Below, one piece after another: positions 8,872-18,340 of a DNA stretch of 64,000 nucleotides (positions are counted from its first letter, which is position 1; every line of letters begins with the position of its first letter). Below the pieces are notes generated by a model that worked only from the letters and a program-made list of their open reading frames with translations, was not told where the DNA came from and ran no database searches. A program made the position numbers and the translations under genes. The DNA comes from Nocardia nova SH22a (GTDB taxonomy: Bacteria; Actinomycetota; Actinomycetes; Mycobacteriales; Mycobacteriaceae): contig NZ_CP006850.1 of assembly GCF_000523235.1 (NCBI RefSeq), forward strand, positions 1,054,001 to 1,118,000, given 5' to 3'.

Positions 8872-9834
8872 ATGGTCGAACCGCCGGGTGACGGATTCAC
8901 CGGTGTGGTCTGGGAGGCCAGGCCGACCGAACGGCTGGCACGCGAACTGACCACCGGGCCGGGATCGGTGCCGATGGCCGAGGCCGCTGCCGCATGGGGC
9001 CGTCTGGCGGCGAATTTCGGTGCCGCCGTGGTGGATTACGACCGGATCGTCGCCGAGATCCGCGGCCATTGGCAGTCCGAGCACAGCGACGAGATCGTGG
9101 AACGCATTGCGCGGATGCGCGATTGGCTGCTCGACGCCGCGACCGCGGCCGGGCGCAACGCCACCCACGCGGGGGAGCAGGCCGCCGCCTACGAGGTGGC
9201 CCGGCTCGCGATGCCGCACACCGCCGAGATCGCGGCACTGGAACAGGCGATGAAAGCCGTTCAGGCGGTAGGTGCCTCGCTGGGCGCTCCGCTGGTCGGG
9301 GTCGCCGCCGATATCAGCGCCGACCAGGATGTGGCGAAATCCGGTGCGGCCCGGGTGATGCGGACCTACGAGGCCGCCACCGAACCGCTGGCCGTGCCGT
9401 GGCAGCAGATCGAGCCGCCGGTTCTCGCCACTGCCGACGCACTCGCGGGGGAGCAGGCGGCGGTCGCCGCCGAGTCGTCGTCGCTGCCGGTCATGCCCGG
9501 TATGCCCGCCATGCCGAACCTGGCCTCTTTCGCGGTGCCGCGCGCACTCACCGGCACCCGGATGCAGACGGTCGTGCGGGTGGCGCAGAGTTCGGAGCTC
9601 ACCGCGGTTCCGGGCGGTGCGTCGCAGACCGGGGTGACCAGCGGGCAGGCGGTGCCCGCGGCGGCCGGACCGGCCGCCGCCGGTGCGCAGAACGAGGAGG
9701 AGCACACCGCTCGCGCCGGTGTGGCGGACGGTCCCGCTGTCGGTGCATTCGAGATCGAGGCCGGATTGGCGGCCGCCCCACCGGTTCTCGGCGGTGTCGA
9801 GGCCCTGCCGACCGGAACCGCGGGTCCCGCATAA
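8872..9834 (+). CDS. PPE-like ESX substrate
   Basis: This 320-residue protein follows the PE-like gene by 14 bases. Residues 14-130 show the PPE pattern: a Trp followed by a polar segment (VVWEARPTERLARELTTGPGS in PPE-like spacing), then an AA-x-AW-x-x-LA helix, then a helix ending in a WLLDAATAAGRNATHAG stretch like the long paired helices of PPE proteins. The C-terminal 150 residues are Ala/Pro/Gly-rich and low in complexity. It has no classical Pro-Pro-Glu tripeptide, which is common in nocardial homologues. Expected role: heterodimer with the PE-like protein, chaperoned by EspG, and export by this ESX. Confidence 0.65.
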   Translation: MVEPPGDGFTGVVWEARPTERLARELTTGPGSVPMAEAAAAWGRLAANFGAAVVDYDRIVAEIRGHWQSEHSDEIVERIARMRDWLLDAATAAGRNATHAGEQAAAYEVARLAMPHTAEIAALEQAMKAVQAVGASLGAPLVGVAADISADQDVAKSGAARVMRTYEAATEPLAVPWQQIEPPVLATADALAGEQAAVAAESSSLPVMPGMPAMPNLASFAVPRALTGTRMQTVVRVAQSSELTAVPGGASQTGVTSGQAVPAAAGPAAAGAQNEEEHTARAGVADGPAVGAFEIEAGLAAAPPVLGGVEALPTGTAGPA

Positions 9835-9842
9835 GGAGCGCC

Positions 9843-10631
9843 ATGGCGACTTTGACCAATGATGCCGTCCTCGCCGTCTCCGAACTGCTCGGCGTGCAGA
9901 CGCTGCCGCTGGTGCTCGGGGTGGGGCCGCAACAGGATTCGATCGACGCCTTCACCGCCGCGCGAGCCGACGCGTTGCGCGGGCTGCGCGGCGGCGGACT
10001 CGTGGACAGCTACGACGATGTCGAGCCGGATCTCGGTGCGGCACTGTCGATTCTGGCCCAGCCCGAACGCGAGCTCGCGGCGCGGATCGTCACCGCGGCC
10101 GGGGTGCACCGGGTGTGCGTGGCGCGGCGTGGGATGGGGCACGCGGCCGGCGTCCGGATCGGCGACGCGATCGAGGTCCGCACCATCTGGGCCGATGAGG
10201 ACGGCGCCGCCCTGGCCCGCCCGATCCTCGACGTTCTCGGCCCCGCCGAGCCCGCCGATATCGTCAGTTTCAGTGCGGCCGCCGACGAACTGGCCGAGCG
10301 CATGGACGCGGCCGCGCGGTCGACCGAATTCGCCGAGGCGCTGCACGGCCTGGACGTGGAGGAGCGAGCGGCGATCGAATTCGGCATGGCGATGGCGCAG
10401 TGTCACGCCCACGCCGAGATCGTCGCCTACGCCCACTCCGACGGCATCACCACCAGATCCTCCGGCGCCGTGGCGGTGTACGACACCGCTCGGGGCCGGA
10501 TCGCGGCCAGCCCGGGTGCCGCACCGGACCTGCGGGTCTGGTCCACCTTCACGCCGGGATCCGATCATCGTGTCGCACAGGCGATTACGGCACTGGTCGG
10601 AACCTTGCCCGGGGGAAGGTGGATGCCCTAA
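9843..10631 (+). CDS. espG: EspG-family ESX chaperone (second copy)
   Basis: A 262-residue cytosolic protein starting at an ATG with aaggag about 4 bases upstream. It begins TLTNDAVLAVSELLGVQTLPLVL and has the mixed alpha/beta pattern and size of EspG, including a central helix rich in acidic residues and a last strand and helix pair (RVWSTFTPGSDHRVAQAITALVGTL). It stands 8 bases after the PPE-like gene and before the Esx pair, the usual place for the EspG that unloads PE-PPE cargo in ESX-1, -2, -3 and -5. Similarity to the first EspG copy is only at the level of plan. Confidence 0.7.
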   Translation: MATLTNDAVLAVSELLGVQTLPLVLGVGPQQDSIDAFTAARADALRGLRGGGLVDSYDDVEPDLGAALSILAQPERELAARIVTAAGVHRVCVARRGMGHAAGVRIGDAIEVRTIWADEDGAALARPILDVLGPAEPADIVSFSAAADELAERMDAAARSTEFAEALHGLDVEERAAIEFGMAMAQCHAHAEIVAYAHSDGITTRSSGAVAVYDTARGRIAASPGAAPDLRVWSTFTPGSDHRVAQAITALVGTLPGGRWMP

Positions 10632-10692
10632 CTCACGACAGCCGTGCCAGTGACCACCTGTATCAGTTCCACAACACAGAGAGGGGCGTCCG

Positions 10693-11028
10693 ATGTCCGG
10701 ACAGCAGATCAGTAACGAAGCACAGTCAACCAGCCAGGCGCAGACCGATATGGGCAACTCGGTCGATCAGATCCGCGCCACCATTTCCCGTGTGACCGAG
10801 GCCGTCGACTCCGCCAAGCGGGGCTGGCAGGGTTCCGCGTTCGACGCGTGCAACAAGGCCGCCGGTGACTGGGACGAGGAGGCCGCCCGCCTGAACAAGA
10901 TCCTCGACGAGCTCACCGCGGAAGTCGGCCACGGTAACAAGACCTACACCGGCTTGGAGAACGAGAACGAGAACGAGTTCCGCACCCTCATCTCGCAGAC
11001 CGGCGGCATGACCAACCTGAGCGCCTGA
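10693..11028 (+). CDS. esxB: EsxB-like (CFP-10-type) WXG100 protein
   Basis: A 111-residue WXG100 protein with gagagggg about 7 bases before the ATG. The WXG turn is WQG at 45-47 between two long helices. The C-terminal tail carries a YxxxE export motif (YTGLE, 85-89), as in CFP-10, followed by the acidic run NENENEF. The motif-bearing member of an Esx pair is the one recognised by EccC. It is the first gene of the esxBA pair, with EsxA 34 bases downstream, and follows PE, PPE and EspG genes as in ESX-1. Confidence 0.85.
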   Translation: MSGQQISNEAQSTSQAQTDMGNSVDQIRATISRVTEAVDSAKRGWQGSAFDACNKAAGDWDEEAARLNKILDELTAEVGHGNKTYTGLENENENEFRTLISQTGGMTNLSA

Positions 11029-11062
11029 GACCACCCGGCACAACCACACGAAAGGCAGCGAC

Positions 11063-11374
11063 ATGCTTTACGAGAGAACAGTTCTGCAGGAGCTCTCCGA
11101 CCTGCTCGACGGCTTCCACAAGGACCTGCGCTCCGAGTCCGAGAACCTGCAGAGCTGCGCGGGCAAGCTCGCTCAGTCCTGGGAGGGCAACGCCGGTCTC
11201 GAGGCGTTCCAGAACTCGAAGAAGAAGTGGGACCAGGAGTTCGGCGACGTCAACAACGAGACCGACCCCAACACCACGATGGGCAAGATCGCCGCGCTGT
11301 CCAAGGCCGTCCAGCAGGCCATGAACAACGCCTCGGCGGCCGACAAGGTCGTCTCGCAGGGCTTCGGCGGCTAG
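11063..11374 (+). CDS. esxA: EsxA-like (ESAT-6-type) WXG100 protein
   Basis: A 103-residue WXG100 protein with WEG at 40-42 and two amphipathic helices (LQELSDLLDGFHKDLRSESE and AFQNSKKKWDQEFGDVNNE). It lacks the C-terminal YxxxD/E motif, which its EsxB partner has, so export as a heterodimer is expected. The RBS is aaaggcag before the ATG. A strong hairpin follows the stop, so this gene ends the substrate operon. Confidence 0.85.
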   Translation: MLYERTVLQELSDLLDGFHKDLRSESENLQSCAGKLAQSWEGNAGLEAFQNSKKKWDQEFGDVNNETDPNTTMGKIAALSKAVQQAMNNASAADKVVSQGFGG

Positions 11375-11390
11375 TCCGAACCACCGCGAC

Positions 11391-11426
11391 AGGGCCCGTC
11401 CGACGTCCCAGATCGGACGGGCCCTT
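11391..11426 (+). terminator. Hairpin terminator after esxA
   Basis: Perfect 13-base arms (agggcccgtccga and its complement) at 11391-11403 and 11413-11425 with a 9-base loop, followed only by a short tt. It ends the substrate operon before the convergent EccE gene and could serve both strands. Confidence 0.75.
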
Positions 11427-11515
11427 CGCATGTCTCGGGTCGGGTTCGCGGCGGCGTACGGGAGCGAGCCGCCGCTGCCGGTAGCTATCGGCTACTGCGC
11501 GAGCCGGTTCCGAGG

Positions 11516-13270
11516 TCAGGCAGGGACGGCAGGGTGCGCGCCCACGTAGCGCAGTTCCTCGGGCGTCGCCACCATGTACACGCTGGTCTCCCCGGATTCG
11601 GTGCGCACGGTGACGAGGTTGGCGCTGTGGGCGTCCTCGATCAGGGTGACGTCGGGTTCGAATTCGTCTGTTGCCGGGCCGTTCTGGCGTAGCACCATCA
11701 CGGTGGCGTCCGAGTGGTGGCCGCTCGGGGCTATGCCGTCGAACACCACGAGGGTTGCGAAGCGGTACGAGCCGGATTGCTGGGAACCGGCGGACCAGGT
11801 GGCCAGGGTCAGGGTTTGGGGCAGGTCGACGTAGGTGACCATCGGGCGCCATTCGTCGTGGCGGTTGGTGTGCACGACGACGCTCGCGCCCAACGCGATC
11901 GCGCGCAGGATGACCTGTTTGGCGACCAGTGGGGAACCGATGACCTCGACCCGGCGGACATGCCTGCTCACCAGGGGGAGCGCGACGCCCTGGCCGGAAC
12001 TGTCGGCGCCGATCAGCTGACCGCAGCCCGCGATCGGCATCGGCACCTCCTCGAGCGCGTCCGGTGGCCCGAGGTAGCTGTCCAGTGGCAGCGCCGGAAC
12101 TCCGGTACCCAGCGGGAGGCTGAAAAGCAGTGCGCGGCGCTGCTTTCCGGGCAGCGGGATCAGACCGGCGGAGCGGACCCGGCACGGGGTGTCGCGGGTC
12201 GCGAAACGGGCGGTGGCGGTGACCGCGATCGAGCCCGCCGAATCCGTGCCGTCCGGGACGCGCTGCAACCGGACGGTGATCGTGGAGGTCACCGTCGGCG
12301 TCGACCACACCTCGGCGATGCCGCGCGATCCCAGTGCCTCCGGTGTCATCCGGTAGGTGGTGTGATGAAAACCGTTGTGCGTCAGGCTGTCCGTCGTCTC
12401 CGCGAACTCCTCCGGCGCGGCGCCCAGGGTGAGCTGGGCGACCGCCTGGTTCATCTCCGCCGCCGACAGCGCGACGGCCGAAAGCCCGTGCGCGGCCAAT
12501 CGATTCGCCACCCGCCGGGTCGCCACGGTCGCCGATCGCAGGGTGCCCTCCGCGCCGCCGCCGCGCCGGTCCACCGCCGCGGCGTTGGCCAGCGGATCCA
12601 GCCGCAGGACCACCCAGACCGTGCGGTGCGCCACGGCCGGTAGCGGTCCGAGGATGCTCTCGTAGGCCCGCGCCACCGCTCCGGTCCCGGCACTGCGCGA
12701 ACCGGTGCTGATCACGTCGATGGCGGCCAGCCGGATATCGAACTGGTCGAGACAGCGCGCGATCTCCGCGAGCGGCAGCATGTCCTCGCCGAGCAGTCCG
12801 CTGGGACTCAACCGGGTCACCGTCCGCGGCTGCGCGTCGATACGCAACATGGTGATCAGCCGATCACCGTCCCAGCGCATTCCGTAACTTCCGCCTTCGT
12901 TCAGTGGAACATCGAATGGCGAATGTTGAACGGAGGACGAACTATTCCGGAACAATTGCCAACGAAAGGTAATTCCGCGAGCCAGAGATTGTGCGAGAGA
13001 AGTACCGCGAATCGGTGTGAGAGCGATGATCACCACCACTGCGGCGACCACCACCGGAACCCACCACAGCGGTGTGAAAATCCTTGCCACGAAGGCGCTC
13101 ACGGACGCTGTGACCAGCACTGGAAGCACCAGGCGGAGCGGGAACAGGTGGAAGAGCCAGTATTCCGTGGAACGCAATTCCGGTGCGCTCCGCGGTGTTT
13201 CGGAAGTGCCGGAGCCGCCGTTGTCCGGCGGTGTTCCGTTTTCTCCGCGCGCGGTGGAGTTCATGCGCAC
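11516..13270 (-). CDS. eccE: Type VII secretion protein EccE
   Basis: The 584-residue protein has two membrane segments near the N-terminus (about residues 42-62 and 67-86), then a large soluble part. Family-type patches include LLGEDMLPLAEIARCLDQFDI, the ILGPLPAVAHRTVWVV segment and CGQLIGADSSGQGVALPL. EccE sits at the periphery of the ESX inner-membrane complex. The GTG at 13270 is the longest start; an ATG at 13264 is equally possible and no strong RBS separates them. The gene is divergent from EccB with 97 bases between, an arrangement repeated exactly in the second ESX locus of this window. Confidence 0.85.
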   Translation of the reverse strand: MRMNSTARGENGTPPDNGGSGTSETPRSAPELRSTEYWLFHLFPLRLVLPVLVTASVSAFVARIFTPLWWVPVVVAAVVVIIALTPIRGTSLAQSLARGITFRWQLFRNSSSSVQHSPFDVPLNEGGSYGMRWDGDRLITMLRIDAQPRTVTRLSPSGLLGEDMLPLAEIARCLDQFDIRLAAIDVISTGSRSAGTGAVARAYESILGPLPAVAHRTVWVVLRLDPLANAAAVDRRGGGAEGTLRSATVATRRVANRLAAHGLSAVALSAAEMNQAVAQLTLGAAPEEFAETTDSLTHNGFHHTTYRMTPEALGSRGIAEVWSTPTVTSTITVRLQRVPDGTDSAGSIAVTATARFATRDTPCRVRSAGLIPLPGKQRRALLFSLPLGTGVPALPLDSYLGPPDALEEVPMPIAGCGQLIGADSSGQGVALPLVSRHVRRVEVIGSPLVAKQVILRAIALGASVVVHTNRHDEWRPMVTYVDLPQTLTLATWSAGSQQSGSYRFATLVVFDGIAPSGHHSDATVMVLRQNGPATDEFEPDVTLIEDAHSANLVTVRTESGETSVYMVATPEELRYVGAHPAVPA

Positions 13271-13367
13271 ATAATGGACCGAACTCGCCGCACTTCGCTA
13301 GTCTGGCGAAGCACGGCCGTGCACGGTTCGTGCAATCGGACAGGGTTATCGGAATTCGGAGGCGGTA

Positions 13368-14873
13368 GTGCCGGCGCAGTTGACCACCCGTGCCCAAGTC
13401 AACGGATACCGGTTCCTGCTGAAGCGCTACGAGCACGCGCTGGTGCGCCGCGACATCCGGATGCTGCACGACCCCATGCGCACCCAGTTCCGCTCGCTGA
13501 TCGTCGGCGCCGTCCTGGGTCTGCTCGGTGTCGCGGGCGCCGCGATCCTGGCCTTCCTGCATCCGCAGGGCTCGGTCGGTGACTCGAAGGTCGTGATGGG
13601 CAAGGATTCCGGCGCGCTGTACGTCCTCGTGGACGGCACCATGCATCCGGTCCTGAACCTGGCCTCGGCCCGCCTCATCACCGGCGCCGCGGTTTCGCCG
13701 TCGTCGGTCAAGGACAGCAAGCTCACCGAGCCGCGCGGTCCGCTGCTGGGGATTCCGGGCGCGCCCGGCGCGATGCCCGGATCCGGCGATCCCGAACGCT
13801 CCACCTGGACGATGTGCGACAACCTCCTGCCGCCGACGACGGGCCCGGCGGCGGTGACCGGTCCGATCACGACGGTCATCGCGGGCCCGCTGGACAATCC
13901 GGCCGGAGGCACCCACGCGGTGCCGGTACGGGCGGATCAGGCGCTGCTGGCCACCCACGGCGGTAAGACCTTCCTGATCTACGACGGCAAGCGCGCCGAG
14001 ATCGACCCGGACGATTCGGTGCTGACCCGCTCGCTCGGACTGCGCGATCAGCGACCGCGGCCGATCGGCGGGGCACTGCTCGACGCGACCGAACCCGTTC
14101 CGCCGCTGAAGGTTCCGGAGATCGACCGGCACGGCACACCCGGTCCGGGCAAGCTGGCCGACCTCCCCGTCGGCGGCGTGATCCGCGTGCACGGGGTGGA
14201 CGCCGACGAGTTGTACGTCGTCCTCGCCGACGGCGTGCAGCGGGTGACGCCGTTCGCCGCCGGACTCATCCGGGACGCGAATTCCCAAGGGATGACCGAG
14301 ATCACGACCGTGCCGCCCGATCGCATCGTCGGTGTTCCGGTACTGGACCGGCTGCCGATCGACGATTTCCCGCAGCAGGTCCCGTCCGTGCTGGCCCCCG
14401 ACACCGATCCGGTGACCTGCCTGTCGTGGACCCGCGCCGAGGACGATGCCCGCGCCACGCTGAGCCTGCTCGCGGGCCGCGCGCTCCCGCTGCCCGCGGA
14501 TGCGGTCCCGGTCGTCCCGGCGACCGCGGACGGTGACGGTGACCGGGTCGACGGTGTGTATCTGCGGCCCGGCACCGGCGAATTCGTGCGATCGGTCGGC
14601 GTCGAACCGGGCGCGGTCGACAACGGGCCGCTGTTCTTCGTGGGCGACAACGGGATTCGCTACGGCATCCCGGACGCCGACACCGCCAAGGTGCTCGGCA
14701 TGCCGAAGCTCGCGAAACCTGCGCCGAAGCCGATCGTCGAGGCGCTGTCGGCGGGGCCGTCGCTGTCCCGGCAGGACGCGCTGATGAGCCACGACAGCCT
14801 GCCGCAGTGCCCGGACTCCGGCGCCGGCGCCACGGCCTGCGCCATGCCGATCCCGCCGCCGAAGAACAACTGA
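13368..14873 (+). CDS. eccB: Type VII secretion protein EccB
   Basis: The start is a GTG with ggaggcgg just upstream. The 501-residue protein begins with the conserved cytosolic helix ([18 protein letters not shown]), then RMLHDPMR, one membrane segment at 43-64, and a large extracytoplasmic repeat domain. Two cysteines (MCDNL and VTCLSW) fit the disulphide known in EccB. EccB forms the periplasmic part of the ESX core. The second EccB (41782-43293) aligns with it residue for residue through the first 70 positions, so the two are clear paralogues. Confidence 0.9.
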   Translation: MPAQLTTRAQVNGYRFLLKRYEHALVRRDIRMLHDPMRTQFRSLIVGAVLGLLGVAGAAILAFLHPQGSVGDSKVVMGKDSGALYVLVDGTMHPVLNLASARLITGAAVSPSSVKDSKLTEPRGPLLGIPGAPGAMPGSGDPERSTWTMCDNLLPPTTGPAAVTGPITTVIAGPLDNPAGGTHAVPVRADQALLATHGGKTFLIYDGKRAEIDPDDSVLTRSLGLRDQRPRPIGGALLDATEPVPPLKVPEIDRHGTPGPGKLADLPVGGVIRVHGVDADELYVVLADGVQRVTPFAAGLIRDANSQGMTEITTVPPDRIVGVPVLDRLPIDDFPQQVPSVLAPDTDPVTCLSWTRAEDDARATLSLLAGRALPLPADAVPVVPATADGDGDRVDGVYLRPGTGEFVRSVGVEPGAVDNGPLFFVGDNGIRYGIPDADTAKVLGMPKLAKPAPKPIVEALSAGPSLSRQDALMSHDSLPQCPDSGAGATACAMPIPPPKNN

Positions 14874-14901
14874 GACCGGCCGCCACGGGGCGGCCGGTCT
14901 C
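14872..14901. terminator. Bidirectional hairpin between EccB and EccA
   Basis: Arms of 13 bases (gagaccggccgcc and its complement) at 14872-14884 and 14889-14901 with a 4-base loop. It starts at the EccB stop codon and lies 15 bases from the stop of the convergent EccA gene, so it probably ends both transcripts. Confidence 0.75.
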
Positions 14902-14916
14902 GTCACATGGTGTCGC

Positions 14917-16734
14917 TCAGCGCAATCCGCCGAGCACGCCCTCCAGCGCCTTCGCCATGTCGGCGCCCTCGATCCGCATCAGCACGGACTCGTCCACTGC
15001 CGACAGATCGATGGAATCGTCTGTGGCCAGCCGGAATTCGCGTTCCTCCTCGGCGGCCTCGATCACATTGCGGATGAACCGGCCGTTACCGGCCAGATCG
15101 ACCGCGCGATGCGTCTCACCGCTCTGGTCCACCACCTCGCGCGCATAGAGCTCGCCGCAGGCGGCCTGCAACAGCTCGAGTGCCTCCTCGGCGACCTCCG
15201 AATCACGTTTGCGCGCAATGAACTGGCCGATCCGGCTCAGCTCGTCGGGGGTGTAGGACTCGAACTTGACCCGCTTGGCGAAGCGGGAGGCCAGACCGTC
15301 GTTGGAGGCGAGGAAGCGGTCGATCTCGCCGTCGTATCCGGCGATGATCACGATCAGCCGGTCGCGATCGTTCTCCATCCGCGCCAGCAGCGTGTCCACC
15401 GCCTCGCGGCCGAACGCGTCGCCACCGGACAGGCCGGTCTGGATGAGGGTGTATGCCTCGTCGACGAACAGCACACCGTCCATTGCGGAATCGATCAATT
15501 TATTTGTTTTTATCGCGGTGCTTCCCAAATGTTCACCTACGAAATCCGAACGCTTTACCTCTACCAGTCGATCGGTTTTCAACAAACCCAACCCGCAGTA
15601 AATTTTCGCCACCACGCGGGCAATCGTCGTCTTACCGGTTCCTGGCGGGCCGGTGAACGCAAGGTGTTGTCCGCGTGGCGCGCTGGACATTCCTTTCTCG
15701 GCCCGGATTTTCGCCAATTGCGCGGTGGCCTGGAGTTTGGCCACCTGAGTTTTCACCGCGGCCAGGCCGATCTGCTCGTCCAGCTCCGCGCGCGCCACCT
15801 CGAGCAGGCGCTTGGCCCGATCGTCGCGCTCGGAGTCCTCGACCTGCTCGGCGGTGGGCGCCGAGGCCGGATCCCAGCGGTCGGTGCGGGCGTCGATCAG
15901 TTCCTTGCTGGTGACCGTGAGCCGGTACTTGCGATCGCGCATGGCCTGCGTATTCGACTCGAAGTCCGGGGCCTCGGAGAAGACCTTCTCGAACAGTGCC
16001 TGGGCCTCGTCCTCCCGGCCCATCTCGCGCAGGCACAGCCCGCGGCAGAACCGGGCGGTGGTCGCCGCGGCCGGGATCGGACCGTTCTCGGCGGCCTCCA
16101 TCCGGCGGATGGCCTCACCGAACAGTCCCAGCTGGGCACAGGCGGTGCCGACCATCACGTGCGCGCCCGCGGCCAGGTAAGCGTCCTTCCACTCCGCCGA
16201 ACCGGCCAGCACCGTCATCACATCCGGCCAGCGCTGGGTCGTGTAGTGCAGCAGACCGCGAACGTACTGGCAGATCCGGTCGTCGAGGTCCTGATCCGGC
16301 TGCGACAGCAGGCCCGCGCGGTGCCGGGCCAGCTCGTCGAGGACCTTCTCGGCCTCGTCGTAATCGCCCGCGCCGATGAGCTGTGTGGCCTGGGCCAGCC
16401 AGATTTCGGTGTACCCGGCCAGCGGATAGTCGATGTACTGGCCCACGACGAAGCGACCGGCCAGCTGCCGCGGCGCGAGGCCGAGCCGGCGCTGCTCGCG
16501 GAACAGCGTGGAACTGCTGGTCTTGTACAGGTTGAACACCACCTCGGGGGTGATCTCCCCGGCCGCGGCCCGACCCAGCCAGGCGTCGCACATGCCCGGA
16601 TCCCATTCGGTGGCGCGCTGGAAGGCCAGCTTCGCGTATTCGAGATCGGGCGTGGATTCCTGGCCGTCGATAGCGATACCCAATGACAAAACACCGGCAT
16701 CGAAGGCGCGTTGTGCTTGGCGGTTGCCGGTCAT
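14917..16734 (-). CDS. eccA: Type VII secretion AAA+ ATPase EccA
   Basis: The 605-residue protein has an N-terminal TPR-like helical region (about 1-290) and a C-terminal CbxX/CfqX-type AAA+ domain. Walker A is GPPGTGKTT with Lys 368, Walker B is GVLFVDEAYTL, and the LIVIIAGYDGE segment is the CbxX hallmark. EccA is cytosolic and is thought to unload chaperones such as EspG from PE/PPE cargo. It is found in ESX-1, -2, -3 and -5 but not in ESX-4, which helps classify this locus. It is divergent from EccD with about 129 bases between. Confidence 0.92.
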   Translation of the reverse strand: MTGNRQAQRAFDAGVLSLGIAIDGQESTPDLEYAKLAFQRATEWDPGMCDAWLGRAAAGEITPEVVFNLYKTSSSTLFREQRRLGLAPRQLAGRFVVGQYIDYPLAGYTEIWLAQATQLIGAGDYDEAEKVLDELARHRAGLLSQPDQDLDDRICQYVRGLLHYTTQRWPDVMTVLAGSAEWKDAYLAAGAHVMVGTACAQLGLFGEAIRRMEAAENGPIPAAATTARFCRGLCLREMGREDEAQALFEKVFSEAPDFESNTQAMRDRKYRLTVTSKELIDARTDRWDPASAPTAEQVEDSERDDRAKRLLEVARAELDEQIGLAAVKTQVAKLQATAQLAKIRAEKGMSSAPRGQHLAFTGPPGTGKTTIARVVAKIYCGLGLLKTDRLVEVKRSDFVGEHLGSTAIKTNKLIDSAMDGVLFVDEAYTLIQTGLSGGDAFGREAVDTLLARMENDRDRLIVIIAGYDGEIDRFLASNDGLASRFAKRVKFESYTPDELSRIGQFIARKRDSEVAEEALELLQAACGELYAREVVDQSGETHRAVDLAGNGRFIRNVIEAAEEEREFRLATDDSIDLSAVDESVLMRIEGADMAKALEGVLGGLR

Positions 16735-16863
16735 ACGGACAGTCCCCTAAACGCGTTAATGTGCTAATTCTCGCTCAGCATACCGGCTGCCGTCACAGCC
16801 GATGTCGGTTAAGTTTGAAAGGTCGCAATACAGCGACGGAAATCGTAGGGAGTTCTGTAATCC

Positions 16864-18333
16864 GTGACCGAGTCGTCGAGCAGCGGCGTGGGGGCCGTTG
16901 ACCCGGAATTGTGCCGAGTGTCGGTGATCGGCGGAAATACTCAACTCGATGTGGGTCTGCCCGCGACCGTGCCGGTCGCCGCGTACATCACCGATCTGGT
17001 CGAGTTGATCGATTCCCGCAATCCCGACCTGACCGAACACGACGAGGGCGCGCCCGTGCGCGCTCAGCACTGGACCCTGGCCCGCATCGGCCGCGACCCG
17101 ATACCGCCGCACCAATCCCTCACCGACGCCGAGGTTTTCGACGGCGAGTTGCTGGTGTTGCGCTCGGTGACCGCCAAGGAAGCGCCCGCGCTGTTCGACG
17201 ATGTGATCGACGCGGTCTCCCGGCTCACCGCCGAGTCCGGGAACTCCTGGTCACCGACGGCGGCGCGGCGCATGGGACTGGGCGCCGGGCTGATCGCGGT
17301 GATCATCGCGGTCGCAGTCCTGGTGGCGGGCAAGGGAACCGGCGTCCTCAACGGTTTCATCGCCCTCGGCGCGGGCGTGCTCGCGGCGGGGGCCGCGGTG
17401 ATCGTCGCCCGCCGCTACCCGCCCGAGCGGATGACCGCGATCGTGTTGTCGCTGTACGCGATCGCGCTCCTGGGATCGAGTGCGGGACTGCTCACGCCCG
17501 GCTGGGTGGGGGCGCCGCATCTGCTGTTCTCGGCGGTGGCGGCCCTGGTGATCGCGCTCGCGCTGTACTCGGCGACGCGGGCGGGGGCGTTCGTGGTCGC
17601 CGCGGTGGTCACCACGGCGGCGATCGTCGCGGTGGCCGCGGCCGTACGGATGGTGTGGGACTTCGACATTCCGAAGATCGCCGTCGGCGCGCTGATCGCC
17701 GGTCTGGTCCTCATCACGATGGCTCCGCGCGTGGCCGTCGCCGCCGCGCGCCTGCCGGTGCCGCCCGTTCCGACCGCGGGCGGCGCCATCGATCCGACCG
17801 ATCACGAACCACGGCCCACCATCGCCGATATCGGTGTCATCGGCGCGACGGCGCTGCCCTCGGCGGCCGGACTGGAACAGCGGGCGCGCGCCGCCAACCA
17901 GTACCAGTCCGGAATTCTCGCCGGTGCGGTCGTCGCCGCGGGCGCCGGAGCGATCCTGGGGGCCGACCCGCTCGGCGGGGCGCGCTGGCAGGGACTGGTC
18001 CTGGCCGCGATCACCGCGGTGGTGCTGTGTCTGCGCGGCCGCGCCTACGCCGATCTGGTTCAAGCGTCGACGATGATCGCGGGCGGCGCCCTGGTTGCGC
18101 TGGCCGTGACCGCCGGAGCCGCTGTGTCCCAGGAGGATTGGCGTTCCGCGGGTGCGGGGCTGCTCCTGGTGGTGGCCGCGGCGGTCCTGGCGTTCGGCGT
18201 GCTCGGTCCGCGCGCGGACGTGTCCCCGGTGGTGCGGCGGGCCATCGAGATCTTCGAATATCTGCTGATCATCGCCATCGTGCCGCTGTCGCTGTGGCTG
18301 ATGGACGTCTACTCGGCCGCACGGAACATCTGA
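16864..18333 (+). CDS. eccD: Type VII secretion membrane protein EccD
   Basis: The GTG start follows tagggag by about 10 bases. Residues 1-110 form the ubiquitin-like cytosolic domain (CRVSVIGGNTQLDVGLPATV onward, with HWTLARIGRDPIPP). Eleven hydrophobic segments follow from about residue 140 to the end. EccD forms the membrane vestibule of the ESX pore. The stop is 7 bases before the MycP start, and MycP is 4 bases before EccC, so the three form a tight machine operon. Confidence 0.9.
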   Translation: MTESSSSGVGAVDPELCRVSVIGGNTQLDVGLPATVPVAAYITDLVELIDSRNPDLTEHDEGAPVRAQHWTLARIGRDPIPPHQSLTDAEVFDGELLVLRSVTAKEAPALFDDVIDAVSRLTAESGNSWSPTAARRMGLGAGLIAVIIAVAVLVAGKGTGVLNGFIALGAGVLAAGAAVIVARRYPPERMTAIVLSLYAIALLGSSAGLLTPGWVGAPHLLFSAVAALVIALALYSATRAGAFVVAAVVTTAAIVAVAAAVRMVWDFDIPKIAVGALIAGLVLITMAPRVAVAAARLPVPPVPTAGGAIDPTDHEPRPTIADIGVIGATALPSAAGLEQRARAANQYQSGILAGAVVAAGAGAILGADPLGGARWQGLVLAAITAVVLCLRGRAYADLVQASTMIAGGALVALAVTAGAAVSQEDWRSAGAGLLLVVAAAVLAFGVLGPRADVSPVVRRAIEIFEYLLIIAIVPLSLWLMDVYSAARNI

Positions 18334-18340
18334 TCGGGCG

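Noticed and set aside
12942..14906. Minus-strand open frame of 654 codons
   Set aside because: Antisense to EccB with Arg/His-rich low-quality sequence; a usual shadow in high-GC DNA.
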